DNA from: Chloroflexota bacterium
Lineage (GTDB): Bacteria; Chloroflexota; Dehalococcoidia; Lucifugimonadales; UBA3495
NCBI GenBank assembly: GCA_028875055.1
Contig: JAPPGG010000064.1
Coordinates: forward strand, 37,592 to 101,591
Direction: 5' to 3'
Length of the DNA: 64,000 nucleotides
The notes below the pieces were generated by a model. The model did not search any database. It had not been told where the DNA came from and saw only the letters and a program-made list of their open reading frames with translations. The position numbers and the translations under genes were made by a program. Shown here piece after piece: positions 29,072-37,607 of this stretch (positions within the stretch are counted from its first letter, which is position 1; each line of letters starts with the position of its first letter).

Positions 29072-29509
29072 TTCCCAAAGTACAACTTTTCTGCGCCGGA
29101 CCTTTCCTGTAGGGGGCCTTCCACAGCCACGAATGGACAATTTTGCAGCAACTTGCGGCCGTCACCTCCCGTTACGTCCCCGCCACTACAATCTGTTGCA
29201 GAGCCGACACGTCAGGCCGTCATCGGAAATGACTCACCAGCCACCCGACAGGCACACCATTCAGGTACGAATGCCAGCGCCAAGCACCAAGCCACGGACA
29301 TTGCCGAACCAACCGTCGGGCCCGGACAGCGTGTCCAATAGGGGCAAGCGGAGCCGTTCCCGTGGCTTCCGGCAGTTCTCAAAAGGGAAGTGTTTATCAT
29401 TCCCTTGTCTGCGTGGAACAGGTGGCAGGGTTGCGAAATGTTGCAGGTCCTGGACCCGGAGAACGCCCCTGCCGTGGAGTACCGAAGGCCGGTTGCTCGC
29501 TGTTAGAGT
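29072..29509. other. Gap upstream of the first recombinase module
   Basis: No gene. A 7-bp inverted repeat (AAGGGAA, ten-base loop, TTCCCTT) near 29382-29405 may terminate the replication gene. Confidence 0.35.
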
Positions 29510-29529
29510 GTAAGACAATGTGCTATAAT
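29510..29529 (+). promoter_or_regulatory. Promoter region of RHH-recombinase operon 1
   Basis: GTAAGACAAT (29510-29519) precedes TATAAT (29524-29529). The same decamer occurs upstream of the second recombinase module on the other strand (33167-33176). A shared RHH operator is likely. Confidence 0.6.
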
Positions 29530-29549
29530 GGACGGCGCAAGGAGCGAGT

Positions 29550-29771
29550 ATGGCACCGATAATATCGAGGAACACCGAGACCATCACGTTCTCACTGCCC
29601 CCGCCGCAGGCCCAGCGGCTGCGGGAGGTGGCGCAGGAAGAAGAACGCACCGTGAGCGAGCTGCTGCGGGAGGCCATCCGCCTGTACATGGAGGAGCGGG
29701 AATGGCGAGCCAAGGAGCGGATGCAGCGGCGCTCCCGCCAGACAAACACGGACGAATCGGAGGCAAGATGA
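29550..29771 (+). CDS. Ribbon-helix-helix regulator
   Basis: This is a 73-residue protein. ETITFSLPPPQAQRLREVA then RTVSELLREAIRLYMEERE is a CopG/Arc-type ribbon-helix-helix, a dimeric DNA binder. AAGGAG lies six bases before the ATG. Its stop overlaps the recombinase start (ATGA), so translation is coupled. It likely represses its own operon and may act as a recombinase partner. A close relative precedes the second recombinase. Confidence 0.85.
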   Translation: MAPIISRNTETITFSLPPPQAQRLREVAQEEERTVSELLREAIRLYMEEREWRAKERMQRRSRQTNTDESEAR

Positions 29772-31429
29772 AAAAGCAGCTAAAACCCCTGACCCCGGCG
29801 GCCCTCTACGCCCGGGTCTCCAGCGACCGCCAGGACGTTGACCTGTCCGTGGCCGCCCAGCTTCGGGCCTTGAGAGAGTACGCCAAGGCCAAAGGCTACT
29901 CCGTGGCCCGCGAGTACGTGGACGAGGCCGAGAGCGGCAGAATCGCCGACCGCCCCCAGTTCCGGGAGATGATCGAGGAGGGCAGCAGGCCCAAGGCCTC
30001 TTTCCAGGTGATTCTGGTCTGGAAATTCAGCAGGTTCACCAGGAAGCGCGAGCACGCCGTTGCGTTCAAGGCCCAGCTGCGGCGCAAGGGCATCCGCGTG
30101 GTGTCCATCACCGAGCAGGCCGAGGACAACGCCACCGGCCGGCTGCTGGAGGGCATCATCGAGAGCGTGGACGAATACTACAGCGAGAATCTTGGGCAAG
30201 AAGTGACGCGGGGAATGCGGGAGGCGGCTTCCCGTGGTTTCTTCCTGGGTTCCAAGGCTCCCTTCGGCTACACCCGGGTCAAGGTCAGCGACGGGGTGAA
30301 GGACCGTCCCACCCTGGAGGTGGACCCAGTGGCCGCTCCCATCGTCAGGGAGATATTCGAGAGTTCCCGCCGGGGCAACGGGCTCGCGGAAATCTGCAAG
30401 GAGTTGAACGGGCGGGGCATCACCAACAAGGGCAAACGCTGGCAGAAGAACGTCATCCACTACCTGCTGACCAACGAGGCGTACACAGGAACGGCGGTGT
30501 GGGGAGTCAAGAGCAAGGACGAGAAGGCGGGGGAGCCGGTTCGGGTGGAGAACGCCTGGCCCGCCCTGGTGTCAAGGGAGCTGTTTGACGCGGTGCAGCA
30601 GGGACTCCACCAGCGGGCGCCCACGGTGCAGCGGCCCGCGCGGGTCGGGAGCCAGTACCTGCTCAGCGGGTTGCTCCGCTGCGGGGTGTGCGGCAGGTCC
30701 TACTCGGCCCAGGGAGCCAAGAGCGGCCAGTTCGCCTACTACGTCTGCTCCAGCCTGTTCAGGGAAGGGGCCGGAGCCTGCACCGCCCGCTACCTGAACG
30801 CCACGAAAGTCGAGGACCTGGTGATCGAGAAGGTCAGGGAGCGGATTCTCACCGAGGAGACCATCACCGAGCTGGTGACCCTGGTGGCCGAGGAGATTGA
30901 TGCTTTGGCCGGCGAGGTCAACGGCAGGCTGACCGCCATCAACAGCGAGCTGTCCGACGTGGAGACCCGGTTGGAGAACCTCTACCAGGCCCTGGAGACC
31001 CAGCAGTTGCCCATCGAGGTACTCTCGCCCCGCATCCTGTCCCTGAAGAGCCGCCAGGACCAGCTAGTGGCGGCGCGGGAGGAAGCCGAGTTCCAGTTGG
31101 AGCAGCGGCGGGCGGAGTTGCCCACGTCAAAGGAGATCAAGGGATACGTGGCGGACTTCCGCGCACTCTTCCAGGACGGCACGTTCCCGGAGCGGAAGGC
31201 GCTGATCCGCAACTTCGTACAGGGCATCGAGATCGTGGAGGACGAGGCGGTTCTGACGTACACCATCCCCATGCCCCAGGACGGGGTGACGTCGGAATCG
31301 GCCTCGGTTCTTGATTTTGTCCAGTCCGGCCCACCAGACTTGACGGTAGACAGTACCGGGGAGTGCAAAGCCAGTTCCTCGGCGTCCTTTCCCCCTATCG
31401 GACTATTATCCGGCATCGGGATTGTGTAG
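29768..31429 (+). CDS. Large serine recombinase 1
   Basis: At 553 residues it has a resolvase domain with catalytic Ser18 in YARVSSDRQ, then a recombinase domain (NEAYTGTAVW), a zinc ribbon (CGVCGRSYS with CSSLFREGAGAC), a coiled coil, and the end TYTIPMPQ. Such enzymes integrate and excise elements at att sites without accessory proteins. The last 40 codons run through the att-like sequence at 31307 and then through antisense of the opposing recombinase, so the true C-terminus has been replaced. By eye it is very similar to recombinase 2 in its first 170 residues. Confidence 0.9.
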   Translation: MKKQLKPLTPAALYARVSSDRQDVDLSVAAQLRALREYAKAKGYSVAREYVDEAESGRIADRPQFREMIEEGSRPKASFQVILVWKFSRFTRKREHAVAFKAQLRRKGIRVVSITEQAEDNATGRLLEGIIESVDEYYSENLGQEVTRGMREAASRGFFLGSKAPFGYTRVKVSDGVKDRPTLEVDPVAAPIVREIFESSRRGNGLAEICKELNGRGITNKGKRWQKNVIHYLLTNEAYTGTAVWGVKSKDEKAGEPVRVENAWPALVSRELFDAVQQGLHQRAPTVQRPARVGSQYLLSGLLRCGVCGRSYSAQGAKSGQFAYYVCSSLFREGAGACTARYLNATKVEDLVIEKVRERILTEETITELVTLVAEEIDALAGEVNGRLTAINSELSDVETRLENLYQALETQQLPIEVLSPRILSLKSRQDQLVAAREEAEFQLEQRRAELPTSKEIKGYVADFRALFQDGTFPERKALIRNFVQGIEIVEDEAVLTYTIPMPQDGVTSESASVLDFVQSGPPDLTVDSTGECKASSSASFPPIGLLSGIGIV

Positions 31430-32913
31430 CGCACCACGGCGGCCCCGGGCTGCACCACGATCTCCCTGACGAAGGACTCGATGAAAGCTCGTCGCTCGGT
31501 AAGCTCGCTCTCGTTCAGGTAACGGCTCAGGTCCTCGCAGTAGGCGGTAATCGTTTCCACGTCGTCCAGCACCACCCGGCGCTGGGATAGCAGCACCCTG
31601 GCCTCCTCCGCCGTCGCCACAAGTTTCTCCTGACGCTCCCGGTGGTCCCGGATGCGGGGCTTGAAGTCCTCGATGTCCAGGTCGGTGGTCTCCGCCAGGT
31701 TGTAGAGCCGCTCCAGCCTCCGCTTCACGTCGGCCAGTTCCGCCTCGGCGGTCTCCAGCCGCTGGCGCTGCTCCCGGGCTATGCCGTCCATCTCCTCGTC
31801 CACCAGCTTGACCAGTTCCCTGATGTTGGACTCGGTGAGGATGTTGTCCCGAATCCTGCCGACCACCATCTCCTCGAACCTGCGGGCGTTCAGCCTGGGG
31901 CAGTCGCAGGCCCCGCTGCCCCGCTTCATCAGGGACTGGCAGACGTAGTAGGCGAACTGGCCGCTCTTGGAGTCCTGGCCCGACATGGCCCGTTCGCAAG
32001 TCTTGCACTTGACCAGCCCGCTGAGCAGGTAGGAGCTTCCCACCCGGCGGGGATGCGCCTTCCTGGGGGCGCGGGAGCTCATTTGCTTGTTGACCTTGCG
32101 GAACTGGGTCTTGGTGACGAGGGCGGGAAAAGCCTTCTCCACCCGGACCGGCTCCTCCTTGTCCCTGGCTCCACCGCCCCATAGAAGTGTTCCGGTGTAG
32201 GCTTCGTTTCGGAGGATGATGTGGACGCCGTTCTTGGACCAGGGCCGGCCGGTGGGGTTGGCGATGCCCTCGTCGTTCAGGGTGCGGGTGATGTCCAGGA
32301 TGCCCCTACCCGACTCGGCCATATCGAAGATGCGCTTGACCACCGGGGAGGTGTCCGGGTTGGGTTCCAGGGTGGGGCGTTTCTTGGCCCCGTCCTGGAC
32401 CATCAGCTTGCGGTAGCCGTAGGGGACCCTGCTGGCGACCCAGAAGCCCCGGGAGGCGGCCTCCCGCATTCCCCGTCTAACCTCTTCGGCAAGATTTTCC
32501 GAGTAAAATTCGTCCACGGACTCGATGATGGCCTCCATCAGCTTACCGGTGGGGGAGTCGTCGGCGTGCTCGGTGATGGAGACCACGCGGACTCCCTTGC
32601 GCCGGAGCATGGACTTGAAGGCCACGGCGTGCTCGCGCTTGCGAGTAAACCTGCTAAATTTCCAGACGAGAATTTCCTTAAACGGGGCCTCCGGCTTGCT
32701 GGCCTCGTCGAGCATCCGGCGGAACTGGGGCCTGTCGGCGATCCTGCCGCTCTCGGCCTCGTCCACATACTCGCGGGCCACAGAGTAGCCGTTTCGCTCG
32801 GCGTAGTCGCGGAGCGCCCGCATCTGGGCGGCGACGGAGAGGTCCACGTCCTGGCGGTCGCTGGACACCCGTGCGTAGAGGGCCGCCGGGGTCAATTCTG
32901 TATTCTTACTCAT
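30982..32913 (-). CDS. Large serine recombinase 2
   Basis: Starting at ATG 32913 (GGAGG eight bases upstream) it has 643 residues: catalytic Ser17 in YARVSSDRQ, recombinase domain (NEAYTGTLLW), zinc ribbon (CKTCERAMS with CQSLMKRGSGAC), coiled coil, and RYTIPMPDN. After VLSTVKSGGPDWTKS it enters sequence antisense to recombinase 1 and continues about 110 codons to a chance stop. The natural end is therefore probably near 31305. The convergent 3' overlap with recombinase 1 is 448 bp. It is coupled to the RHH gene upstream by an 8-bp overlap. Confidence 0.9.
   Translation of the reverse strand: MSKNTELTPAALYARVSSDRQDVDLSVAAQMRALRDYAERNGYSVAREYVDEAESGRIADRPQFRRMLDEASKPEAPFKEILVWKFSRFTRKREHAVAFKSMLRRKGVRVVSITEHADDSPTGKLMEAIIESVDEFYSENLAEEVRRGMREAASRGFWVASRVPYGYRKLMVQDGAKKRPTLEPNPDTSPVVKRIFDMAESGRGILDITRTLNDEGIANPTGRPWSKNGVHIILRNEAYTGTLLWGGGARDKEEPVRVEKAFPALVTKTQFRKVNKQMSSRAPRKAHPRRVGSSYLLSGLVKCKTCERAMSGQDSKSGQFAYYVCQSLMKRGSGACDCPRLNARRFEEMVVGRIRDNILTESNIRELVKLVDEEMDGIAREQRQRLETAEAELADVKRRLERLYNLAETTDLDIEDFKPRIRDHRERQEKLVATAEEARVLLSQRRVVLDDVETITAYCEDLSRYLNESELTERRAFIESFVREIVVQPGAAVVRYTIPMPDNSPIGGKDAEELALHSPVLSTVKSGGPDWTKSRTEADSDVTPSWGMGMVYVRTASSSTISMPCTKLRISAFRSGNVPSWKSARKSATYPLISFDVGNSARRCSNWNSASSRAATSWSWRLFRDRMRGESTSMGNCWVSRAW
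31307..31357. repeat. att-like repeat, core-inverted copy A
   Basis: The outer arms match the reverse complement of copies B and C (gttcttgattttgtccagt and tgacggtagacagtacc), but the central GGCCCACC lies in the opposite orientation relative to the arms. The central 26 bp (31319-31344) are an imperfect dyad matching at 20 of 26 positions, as expected for a dimer-bound serine-recombinase site. It lies exactly where the two recombinase genes meet. Confidence 0.65.
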
Positions 32914-33136
32914 CGCTCTGTCCTCCATCTTGCTCTGACTCATTGGTATGGCGGGACCGCAGCCGTTCCAGGCGCTGCTGGCGGCGCAGCTCCCTATCTT
33001 CCATGTACAGGCGCAGAGCTTCGCGCACCAGTTCGCTCATGTCGCGGCCCTCCTCTTCCTTCACCCGCTGCACCTGCTCGAACATCTCCGGGGGCAGGGA
33101 GAAGGTAATGGTCCTGGAAATGCGGCGTGGCGGCAT
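32906..33136 (-). CDS. Ribbon-helix-helix regulator 2
   Basis: Starting at the ATG at 33136 (equivalent to the start of its relative at 29550) it has 76 residues: RTITFSLPPEMFEQVQRV then RDMSELVREALRLYMEDRE, a ribbon-helix-helix. An upstream ATG at 33148 would add four residues. It overlaps the recombinase 2 start by 8 bp, mirroring module 1. Likely autoregulator of this module. Confidence 0.85.
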   Translation of the reverse strand: MPPRRISRTITFSLPPEMFEQVQRVKEEEGRDMSELVREALRLYMEDRELRRQQRLERLRSRHTNESEQDGGQSDE

Positions 33137-33166
33137 GGTCTCTCGCATTGGCTATTGCTTTATTAG

Positions 33167-33176
33167 ATTGTCTTAC
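33167..33176 (-). promoter_or_regulatory. Shared decamer upstream of RHH-recombinase operon 2
   Basis: GTAAGACAAT on the minus strand is followed by an AT-rich -10-like TAATAA; the same decamer precedes module 1. Confidence 0.5.
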
Positions 33177-33340
33177 TATCATTATCTTTCATACCCGGCT
33201 CGCTGTCAATGAAACCCAGACGCCGGTAGAGTATCCGTTGGAACTTCACGAGTTTGAGACAATTCCCGAACTCGGCCACTCGATATGCAGAATCAGAGCA
33301 GGGCCGGTAGCTTTGGCTTGTCTGGCGGCCTTCTTGGACA

Positions 33341-34228
33341 TCACAATATCGACCGGACAAACTTGGCGAACGGATCAGAGATCAGTTTGCTCCAGACCAG
33401 CCCCGTGAGAACGGTGACACACAATGATATGGTCTGGTCGTGCTCGTCTATGAAGATGGCTGGGAACCAGTACGCGGCCGCCAGCCAAGGTGCCGCCAAA
33501 GATATAAATGTCAGGGTCTCGAAGAACGGCCCCAGCCTTCGCCGGCTAATCCATCTTTTCCTCAACTGCAATAGCATATACTGCGTTGGTATCCATGCTC
33601 CAAGGAAAATCACAGCCGGGCCTACCGACAGCAAGGCCAGACGAGGCTCCACAACCAAGATATAAGAGGTGGCAATCGCAAAGGCGGGCACCGCTCCTAT
33701 CAGAATCGTCGGTTCCTTTGCGGCCAGGCTGTGGAATGGCACCAGCAAGAAAAGAACCAGGAGCAGTAAAGAAACGCTGCTCAATACCAATTCTGGACTG
33801 TCAATTCTTGAACCCAACCACATCCCGCATATCGCTGCTACTGTAAGTGCCACGAAGACGCTTGCCGGGACATTGTTGCGGACGAGAGCACCGACAGCAC
33901 TCACCGCAACCGGAAATCCATTCCGTAGATTGCGCCAATGCAGAGACGACGCTCGGAACCTGTAGCGTTGCCCCGGCGGGCGGAAAACAATGAGCAACAC
34001 CACTCCCGTCAGAACGGCCATGCCGACCGTCGTGTAATAGAACCACCGGTCAGTCATCCAAGCCCAAGGCACCAGTCGGTCTGCATTAAAGGTGCCTAAC
34101 TTGGAGACGGTCAATGCCTCCAGAGTAGTAAGGTACAGAGCGAACGGAATGAACAACACTGCCCAAACAATCACCACGGCGCGACCGTTGATGTTCAGTG
34201 CCCGGCGTAGAACGGTGTTTTTTATCAT
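33341..34228 (-). CDS. Polytopic membrane protein, about 8 TM segments
   Basis: The start at 34228 (AGGAGG upstream) gives 295 residues with about eight hydrophobic segments (for example VVIVWAVLFIPFALYL, VLSSVSLLLLVLFLLV, LCVTVLTGLVW) and short loops. No transporter or enzyme motif is visible. It lies downstream of the HTH-coiled-coil-TM gene on the same strand, with 117 bp between. I do not recognise the family. Confidence 0.7.
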   Translation of the reverse strand: MIKNTVLRRALNINGRAVVIVWAVLFIPFALYLTTLEALTVSKLGTFNADRLVPWAWMTDRWFYYTTVGMAVLTGVVLLIVFRPPGQRYRFRASSLHWRNLRNGFPVAVSAVGALVRNNVPASVFVALTVAAICGMWLGSRIDSPELVLSSVSLLLLVLFLLVPFHSLAAKEPTILIGAVPAFAIATSYILVVEPRLALLSVGPAVIFLGAWIPTQYMLLQLRKRWISRRRLGPFFETLTFISLAAPWLAAAYWFPAIFIDEHDQTISLCVTVLTGLVWSKLISDPFAKFVRSIL

Positions 34229-34345
34229 CAGGGCGGCCTCCTTTTGTCCCTGCGAGTGTTGAGGGTGCGGGGTCGTTGAATTGCAACTGGATACACTACT
34301 CAGCCGCCCAAGATGGCGTTCCAGCATTGACATGGACCCGCGCCA

Positions 34346-34801
34346 CTACCCAATCAGCCACCAGGCCACCAGGACGGTGACGGCTAGGAGGACGACCAGA
34401 ACGGCCACGGCGATGCCCAGCCGGGCTGCCCAGAGTCTGGCCCTTTGGTGGCCGTCCTGCTCCCGCAGCAACACTTCTTCCAGCTTGTGGTACTCGTCTA
34501 TGGCGGTGTCCGTCTCGGACCGGGCCCGGTCCCGCTCCTGCTCCAGCCGTTCCGCTTCCTCGGTCAGTTCCCCCACCGTGCGCTCCAGCCGTTCCTCCCT
34601 GGCCCTGGCCTGCCGCAGCAGCTCCCGTTCGCTGGGGTAGCGGGGTCCCGGCAGCTTCACGTAGACCCGCCGGCCTTCTCTCTGCACCTCCACCTCGCCC
34701 TTGCGGATCATCCGGTCCAGGGTCGATAGCGATACCTCCAACTCCCGCGCCGCCTCCCCCTTGTCCACCCAGTGGACATCATCTTTGATCTTGTCTGACA
34801 T
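34346..34801 (-). CDS. HTH-coiled coil-transmembrane protein
   Basis: ATG at 34801, with GAGGTG six bases upstream, gives 151 residues. An N-terminal MerR/excisionase-like HTH (DKGEAARELEVSLSTLDRMI with EVQREGRRVYVKLP) is followed by a long charged coiled coil (about 55-120) and a single C-terminal membrane helix (AVLVVLLAVTVLVAWW). A DNA-binding domain tethered to the membrane by its C-terminus suggests anchoring of element DNA, or a tail-anchored regulator; this is inference. It lies downstream of the replication-relaxation gene, same strand. Confidence 0.75.
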   Translation of the reverse strand: MSDKIKDDVHWVDKGEAARELEVSLSTLDRMIRKGEVEVQREGRRVYVKLPGPRYPSERELLRQARAREERLERTVGELTEEAERLEQERDRARSETDTAIDEYHKLEEVLLREQDGHQRARLWAARLGIAVAVLVVLLAVTVLVAWWLIG

Positions 34802-34834
34802 ATCATTCACCTCGTCACTGGCGATGCGTCAGGC

Positions 34835-34849
34835 GATTGCACTCTTGCC
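34835..34849 (-). promoter_or_regulatory. GATTGCA-type motif upstream of the HTH-TM gene
   Basis: GATTGCACTCTTGCC on the plus strand. Related words lie upstream of other element genes (17020, 36816) and at 48280. Possible operator; seen by eye only. Confidence 0.3.
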
Positions 34850-35046
34850 AAAATCACCCTCGTTGTTTTAGCGTGGTTTCTCACACTTGCAAGAATGCAA
34901 TTTTTGAATGGTCAAGGGGAATTTCAGCCCGTTTCCCTCTTGAAATCAGGGGACATTGACACATCGCGGCTTCCCGGCCAACCCCCGAATCGCCCCGATG
35001 GGACAGTTTGCGCCCCCGGACAACAGAGCGGGTAGATAATGCCGCA

Positions 35047-36759
35047 TCAGCACGTTTGCTGTGTCTCCTGCCGACGCATCCGTCGGCGCAGTCCGTCCCA
35101 CTCGTAGGCCACCAGTTCCCGCAGCGCCAGGGGCGCACGTTCAGCATCCCACAGGGGACGCCAGGACCGGCCCAGCATCCCCCTATAGGACAGAAGCTCC
35201 CTACTGGACACCAGGATGGGCAGTGTCATGGCGGGCATCCGGGACGCGGTGTCGGCGTAGGTCTCGGCCACCTCCTCGGTGTCCACCACGAACAGCGTGG
35301 TCGGGAATGGCGGCTGGTCATCCCGGGGAGCGTCGGAGCGGTAGTAGCGGATGTAGGGCCGCAGGCGGGCGGCCACTCCCCTGGGGTGGCGGGCGCGCAG
35401 CTCGTGCTCCAGGTAGAAGGGCACGTGAAGACCGTCGGCCAGCAGGTGCCCCACGGCGTCGGGAGCGATGGCGTCCTCGCCCCGGTTGAAGGCCCGGTCA
35501 GCGCGGGCGGTGGGAATGGACCACCGGAGTTCTCTTGCGTCCTCAGTCCTCGCTTCGGCGGCCAGTTCCGAGAGGAACCAGGTGATGCCGTCGGCGTGGC
35601 CGGTCTGGCGCTGCCAGGTGAGGATGCGGTGTCCCAGAGGCCGGGGCTGTCCTTGATTGTCGGCGGCGTCCTCCGTGCTCCACGTGGCCATGGTGGTGGA
35701 CAGTTGGGCCCGGTCCCGGCGGGTGATGTACCTGATGCCCCGGTCGGACAGGGCGTAGCGCACGTCGCCCCGCTTGCCGTGCTGCTCCACCAATTTCCAA
35801 TCATTCACCAGGCTGCGGGTCATCTGGCTGAGCCTCCCGTCCGACACCCCCAGCCAGCGGGCCAGGTGTTCCCGGGGTATCATGGGGTGGTCGGTGATCA
35901 GGTCCAGGGCGCGCTTCTCCGAGGGGCTGAGCCCGAAGGCGGGGGCGGTTTGGACCATCCGCTGCGGGTCGGGCAGGGAGGCCCGCTTGCGCTCTGGCGC
36001 CTCCGGGTGGAACCACATGCCCGTGTCGGCCTCTGAGACCACCTGCTCCAGGGTGCGGTATATCCTGCCTACTACCCAGTTGGAGGAAATCCAGTCCAGG
36101 CGTTCCCATCCTTCCAGGGTCTCCCGGTTCTCCACGCCCACGTAGCAGTCCCTGAGTTCGGCGTTGAGGCAGAACTCGTCGGTGAGCCGCTGCTCCCAGG
36201 GGCTGGGCACCAGGACCAGCACCATCGAGGGGCGGCGGTTGTGGTGGTACTCGGCGATGGCCCGCAGCCTGTCGTAAAGGGAGCGGCGCCGGAGGGCCAG
36301 CCCCTGGCGCACCACGCCGAAGCTGCGGCCATTGCGGAGGGTGATCACCGCGTCGAACCGGCCCCGGTGCTGTAACTCCACCTGGGTTTCCAGCCCATCC
36401 ACGCCGGGGGACAGGGTGGCCGCCAGGCGATAGATGGAAGCAACCGCGTCCATCCGGCGTATGAGCAATGCCAGCCACTGCCGGGACACGGGATAGGCAC
36501 GCACGAAATCCGAGAGAGCATCATAGTCGAGGGCGTCGGCAGCGTCGGCGATGCCTTTCCTCGTGAGGTAATAGCGGTGGCTGGAGGGCAGGTGGGACGT
36601 GCCGTGGCTCGCTCGCTGGGCCAGGCCATCTTGCAACAGGGCGGAAAGGGCGCGGTGGACAGTCGCCAGCGGCTCGCCTAGGATCAGGGCCAGTTCCCCC
36701 GCGTCGGTGAAGGGCAGCCGGGCCAGGGCGTCGAGGATGCGCTCTCGTGAAAAAGCCAT
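35047..36759 (-). CDS. Replication-relaxation family protein (second copy)
   Basis: A 570-residue protein. An N-terminal winged HTH (FTDAGELALILGEPLATVHRAL) and the central YPVSRQWLALLIRRMDAVASIY correspond to the same region of the gene at 27059. A second winged HTH follows (REHLARWLGVSDGRLSQMTR), and the C-terminal FYLEHELRARHPRGVAARLR resembles the family's nuclease-like end. It lacks the extra N-terminal HTH of its paralogue. The ribosome site GGAGG lies unusually close to the ATG. Proposed role: replication of an integrative element, with the two membrane/HTH genes downstream. Confidence 0.75.
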   Translation of the reverse strand: MAFSRERILDALARLPFTDAGELALILGEPLATVHRALSALLQDGLAQRASHGTSHLPSSHRYYLTRKGIADAADALDYDALSDFVRAYPVSRQWLALLIRRMDAVASIYRLAATLSPGVDGLETQVELQHRGRFDAVITLRNGRSFGVVRQGLALRRRSLYDRLRAIAEYHHNRRPSMVLVLVPSPWEQRLTDEFCLNAELRDCYVGVENRETLEGWERLDWISSNWVVGRIYRTLEQVVSEADTGMWFHPEAPERKRASLPDPQRMVQTAPAFGLSPSEKRALDLITDHPMIPREHLARWLGVSDGRLSQMTRSLVNDWKLVEQHGKRGDVRYALSDRGIRYITRRDRAQLSTTMATWSTEDAADNQGQPRPLGHRILTWQRQTGHADGITWFLSELAAEARTEDARELRWSIPTARADRAFNRGEDAIAPDAVGHLLADGLHVPFYLEHELRARHPRGVAARLRPYIRYYRSDAPRDDQPPFPTTLFVVDTEEVAETYADTASRMPAMTLPILVSSRELLSYRGMLGRSWRPLWDAERAPLALRELVAYEWDGLRRRMRRQETQQTC

Positions 36760-37082
36760 GCCTCCAGCGTAACAGCCGGGTGCCGCCGCCGTCAGTGGGA
36801 AACTGTCAGTGAGACGATTGCGAAATTAAAATTCCGACCTGCGGCGTCCGCCGGTTTCGGATTCCATCTACGGAGTGTCGTGTTGCGGAGTCCGGCGCTA
36901 GCTGGACGAGTTTGCCCCGATAGTGGCGGTGGCAGTGCTTTCGGTGGCGGAATCGGAATGAGGGGTTCGCGGCGCACCGGGGCGGCCTAATCTTGTCCAA
37001 CCAATGGAGTCCACCTCAGCTTCCATCCAATGTTCATCAAAACTGCGGAAGAGCCAACCAGTGGGGTCCACCTCATCTACCA
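36760..37082. other. Gap with a 22-bp imperfect direct repeat
   Basis: ccaaccaatggagtccacct (36997) and ccaaccagtggggtccacct (37054) are 57 bp apart. A 61-codon minus-strand frame overlaps the stop of the 37586 gene by its ATG, but has no family features. A GATTGC word with AT-rich sequence lies at 36816-36830, upstream of the replication gene. Confidence 0.4.
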
Positions 37083-37586
37083 TCAGGGCGGCATCCCATC
37101 CCTTTCGTCCGCCCCTTTATCTTTGATCTTCCACAAATCGAGTAAGATAGACACAAATTTATACGTGCCAAAGCCAAAGGCAAGGGTTGCTAAGAATGTA
37201 AACGCAACAAAAAATCCGGCAATCCACCAGTACTCATTAGTGTCTGTATCAATAATTGCAATTATTGGTAACAACAACCCCATTATTACCAAGAAAAGGG
37301 CTGCCACTGTGTGCAGTATCCCTATCCTCCGCAGGTTAGCTCGGAGGTCTGAGCTGACTTTGGATGACATTCCTCCAGTCCATCCGAATACCCCGACTAT
37401 TGCTATTGCCGCAGCAAGCGCCGTGGGCGTCCCGCCTAGCAAGGGATCTTCGGGATTACTCAGGAACATCCAGACCCACAACAAAAGAGCAAATCCAGCA
37501 AATACGCCCACCAGAACACTCAGCAGTCTCTTGACGATTTCGCCAATCCCCTTTGCTTCTTTGCGCATCTGTTCTTTCACGCCCAC
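37083..37586 (-). CDS. Small membrane protein, 4 TM segments
   Basis: At 167 residues with GTG start (37586, or GTG two codons later with better GAGG spacing), it has about four hydrophobic segments (VLVGVFAGFALLLWVWMF, ALAAAIAIVGVFGW, HTVAALFLVIMGLLLPIIAI, IAGFFVAFTFLATLAFG). It starts 21 bp after the RCC1-repeat lipoprotein and probably shares its transcript. Family not recognised. Confidence 0.65.
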   Translation of the reverse strand: MGVKEQMRKEAKGIGEIVKRLLSVLVGVFAGFALLLWVWMFLSNPEDPLLGGTPTALAAAIAIVGVFGWTGGMSSKVSSDLRANLRRIGILHTVAALFLVIMGLLLPIIAIIDTDTNEYWWIAGFFVAFTFLATLAFGFGTYKFVSILLDLWKIKDKGADERDGMPP

Positions 37587-37607
37587 CTCTTGCGCCTTTG
37601 CGTCCCT

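Noticed and set aside
28421..29140. 239-codon frame antisense to the replication-relaxation gene
   Set aside because: Composition of an antisense frame; no ribosome site or domain.
34881..35147. 88-codon minus-strand frame after the replication-relaxation gene
   Set aside because: It mostly overlaps that gene in another frame and has cysteine/arginine-rich shadow composition.
35008..36036. 342-codon plus-strand frame over the second replication-relaxation gene
   Set aside because: Glycine/valine/histidine-rich antisense shadow of a well-supported gene.
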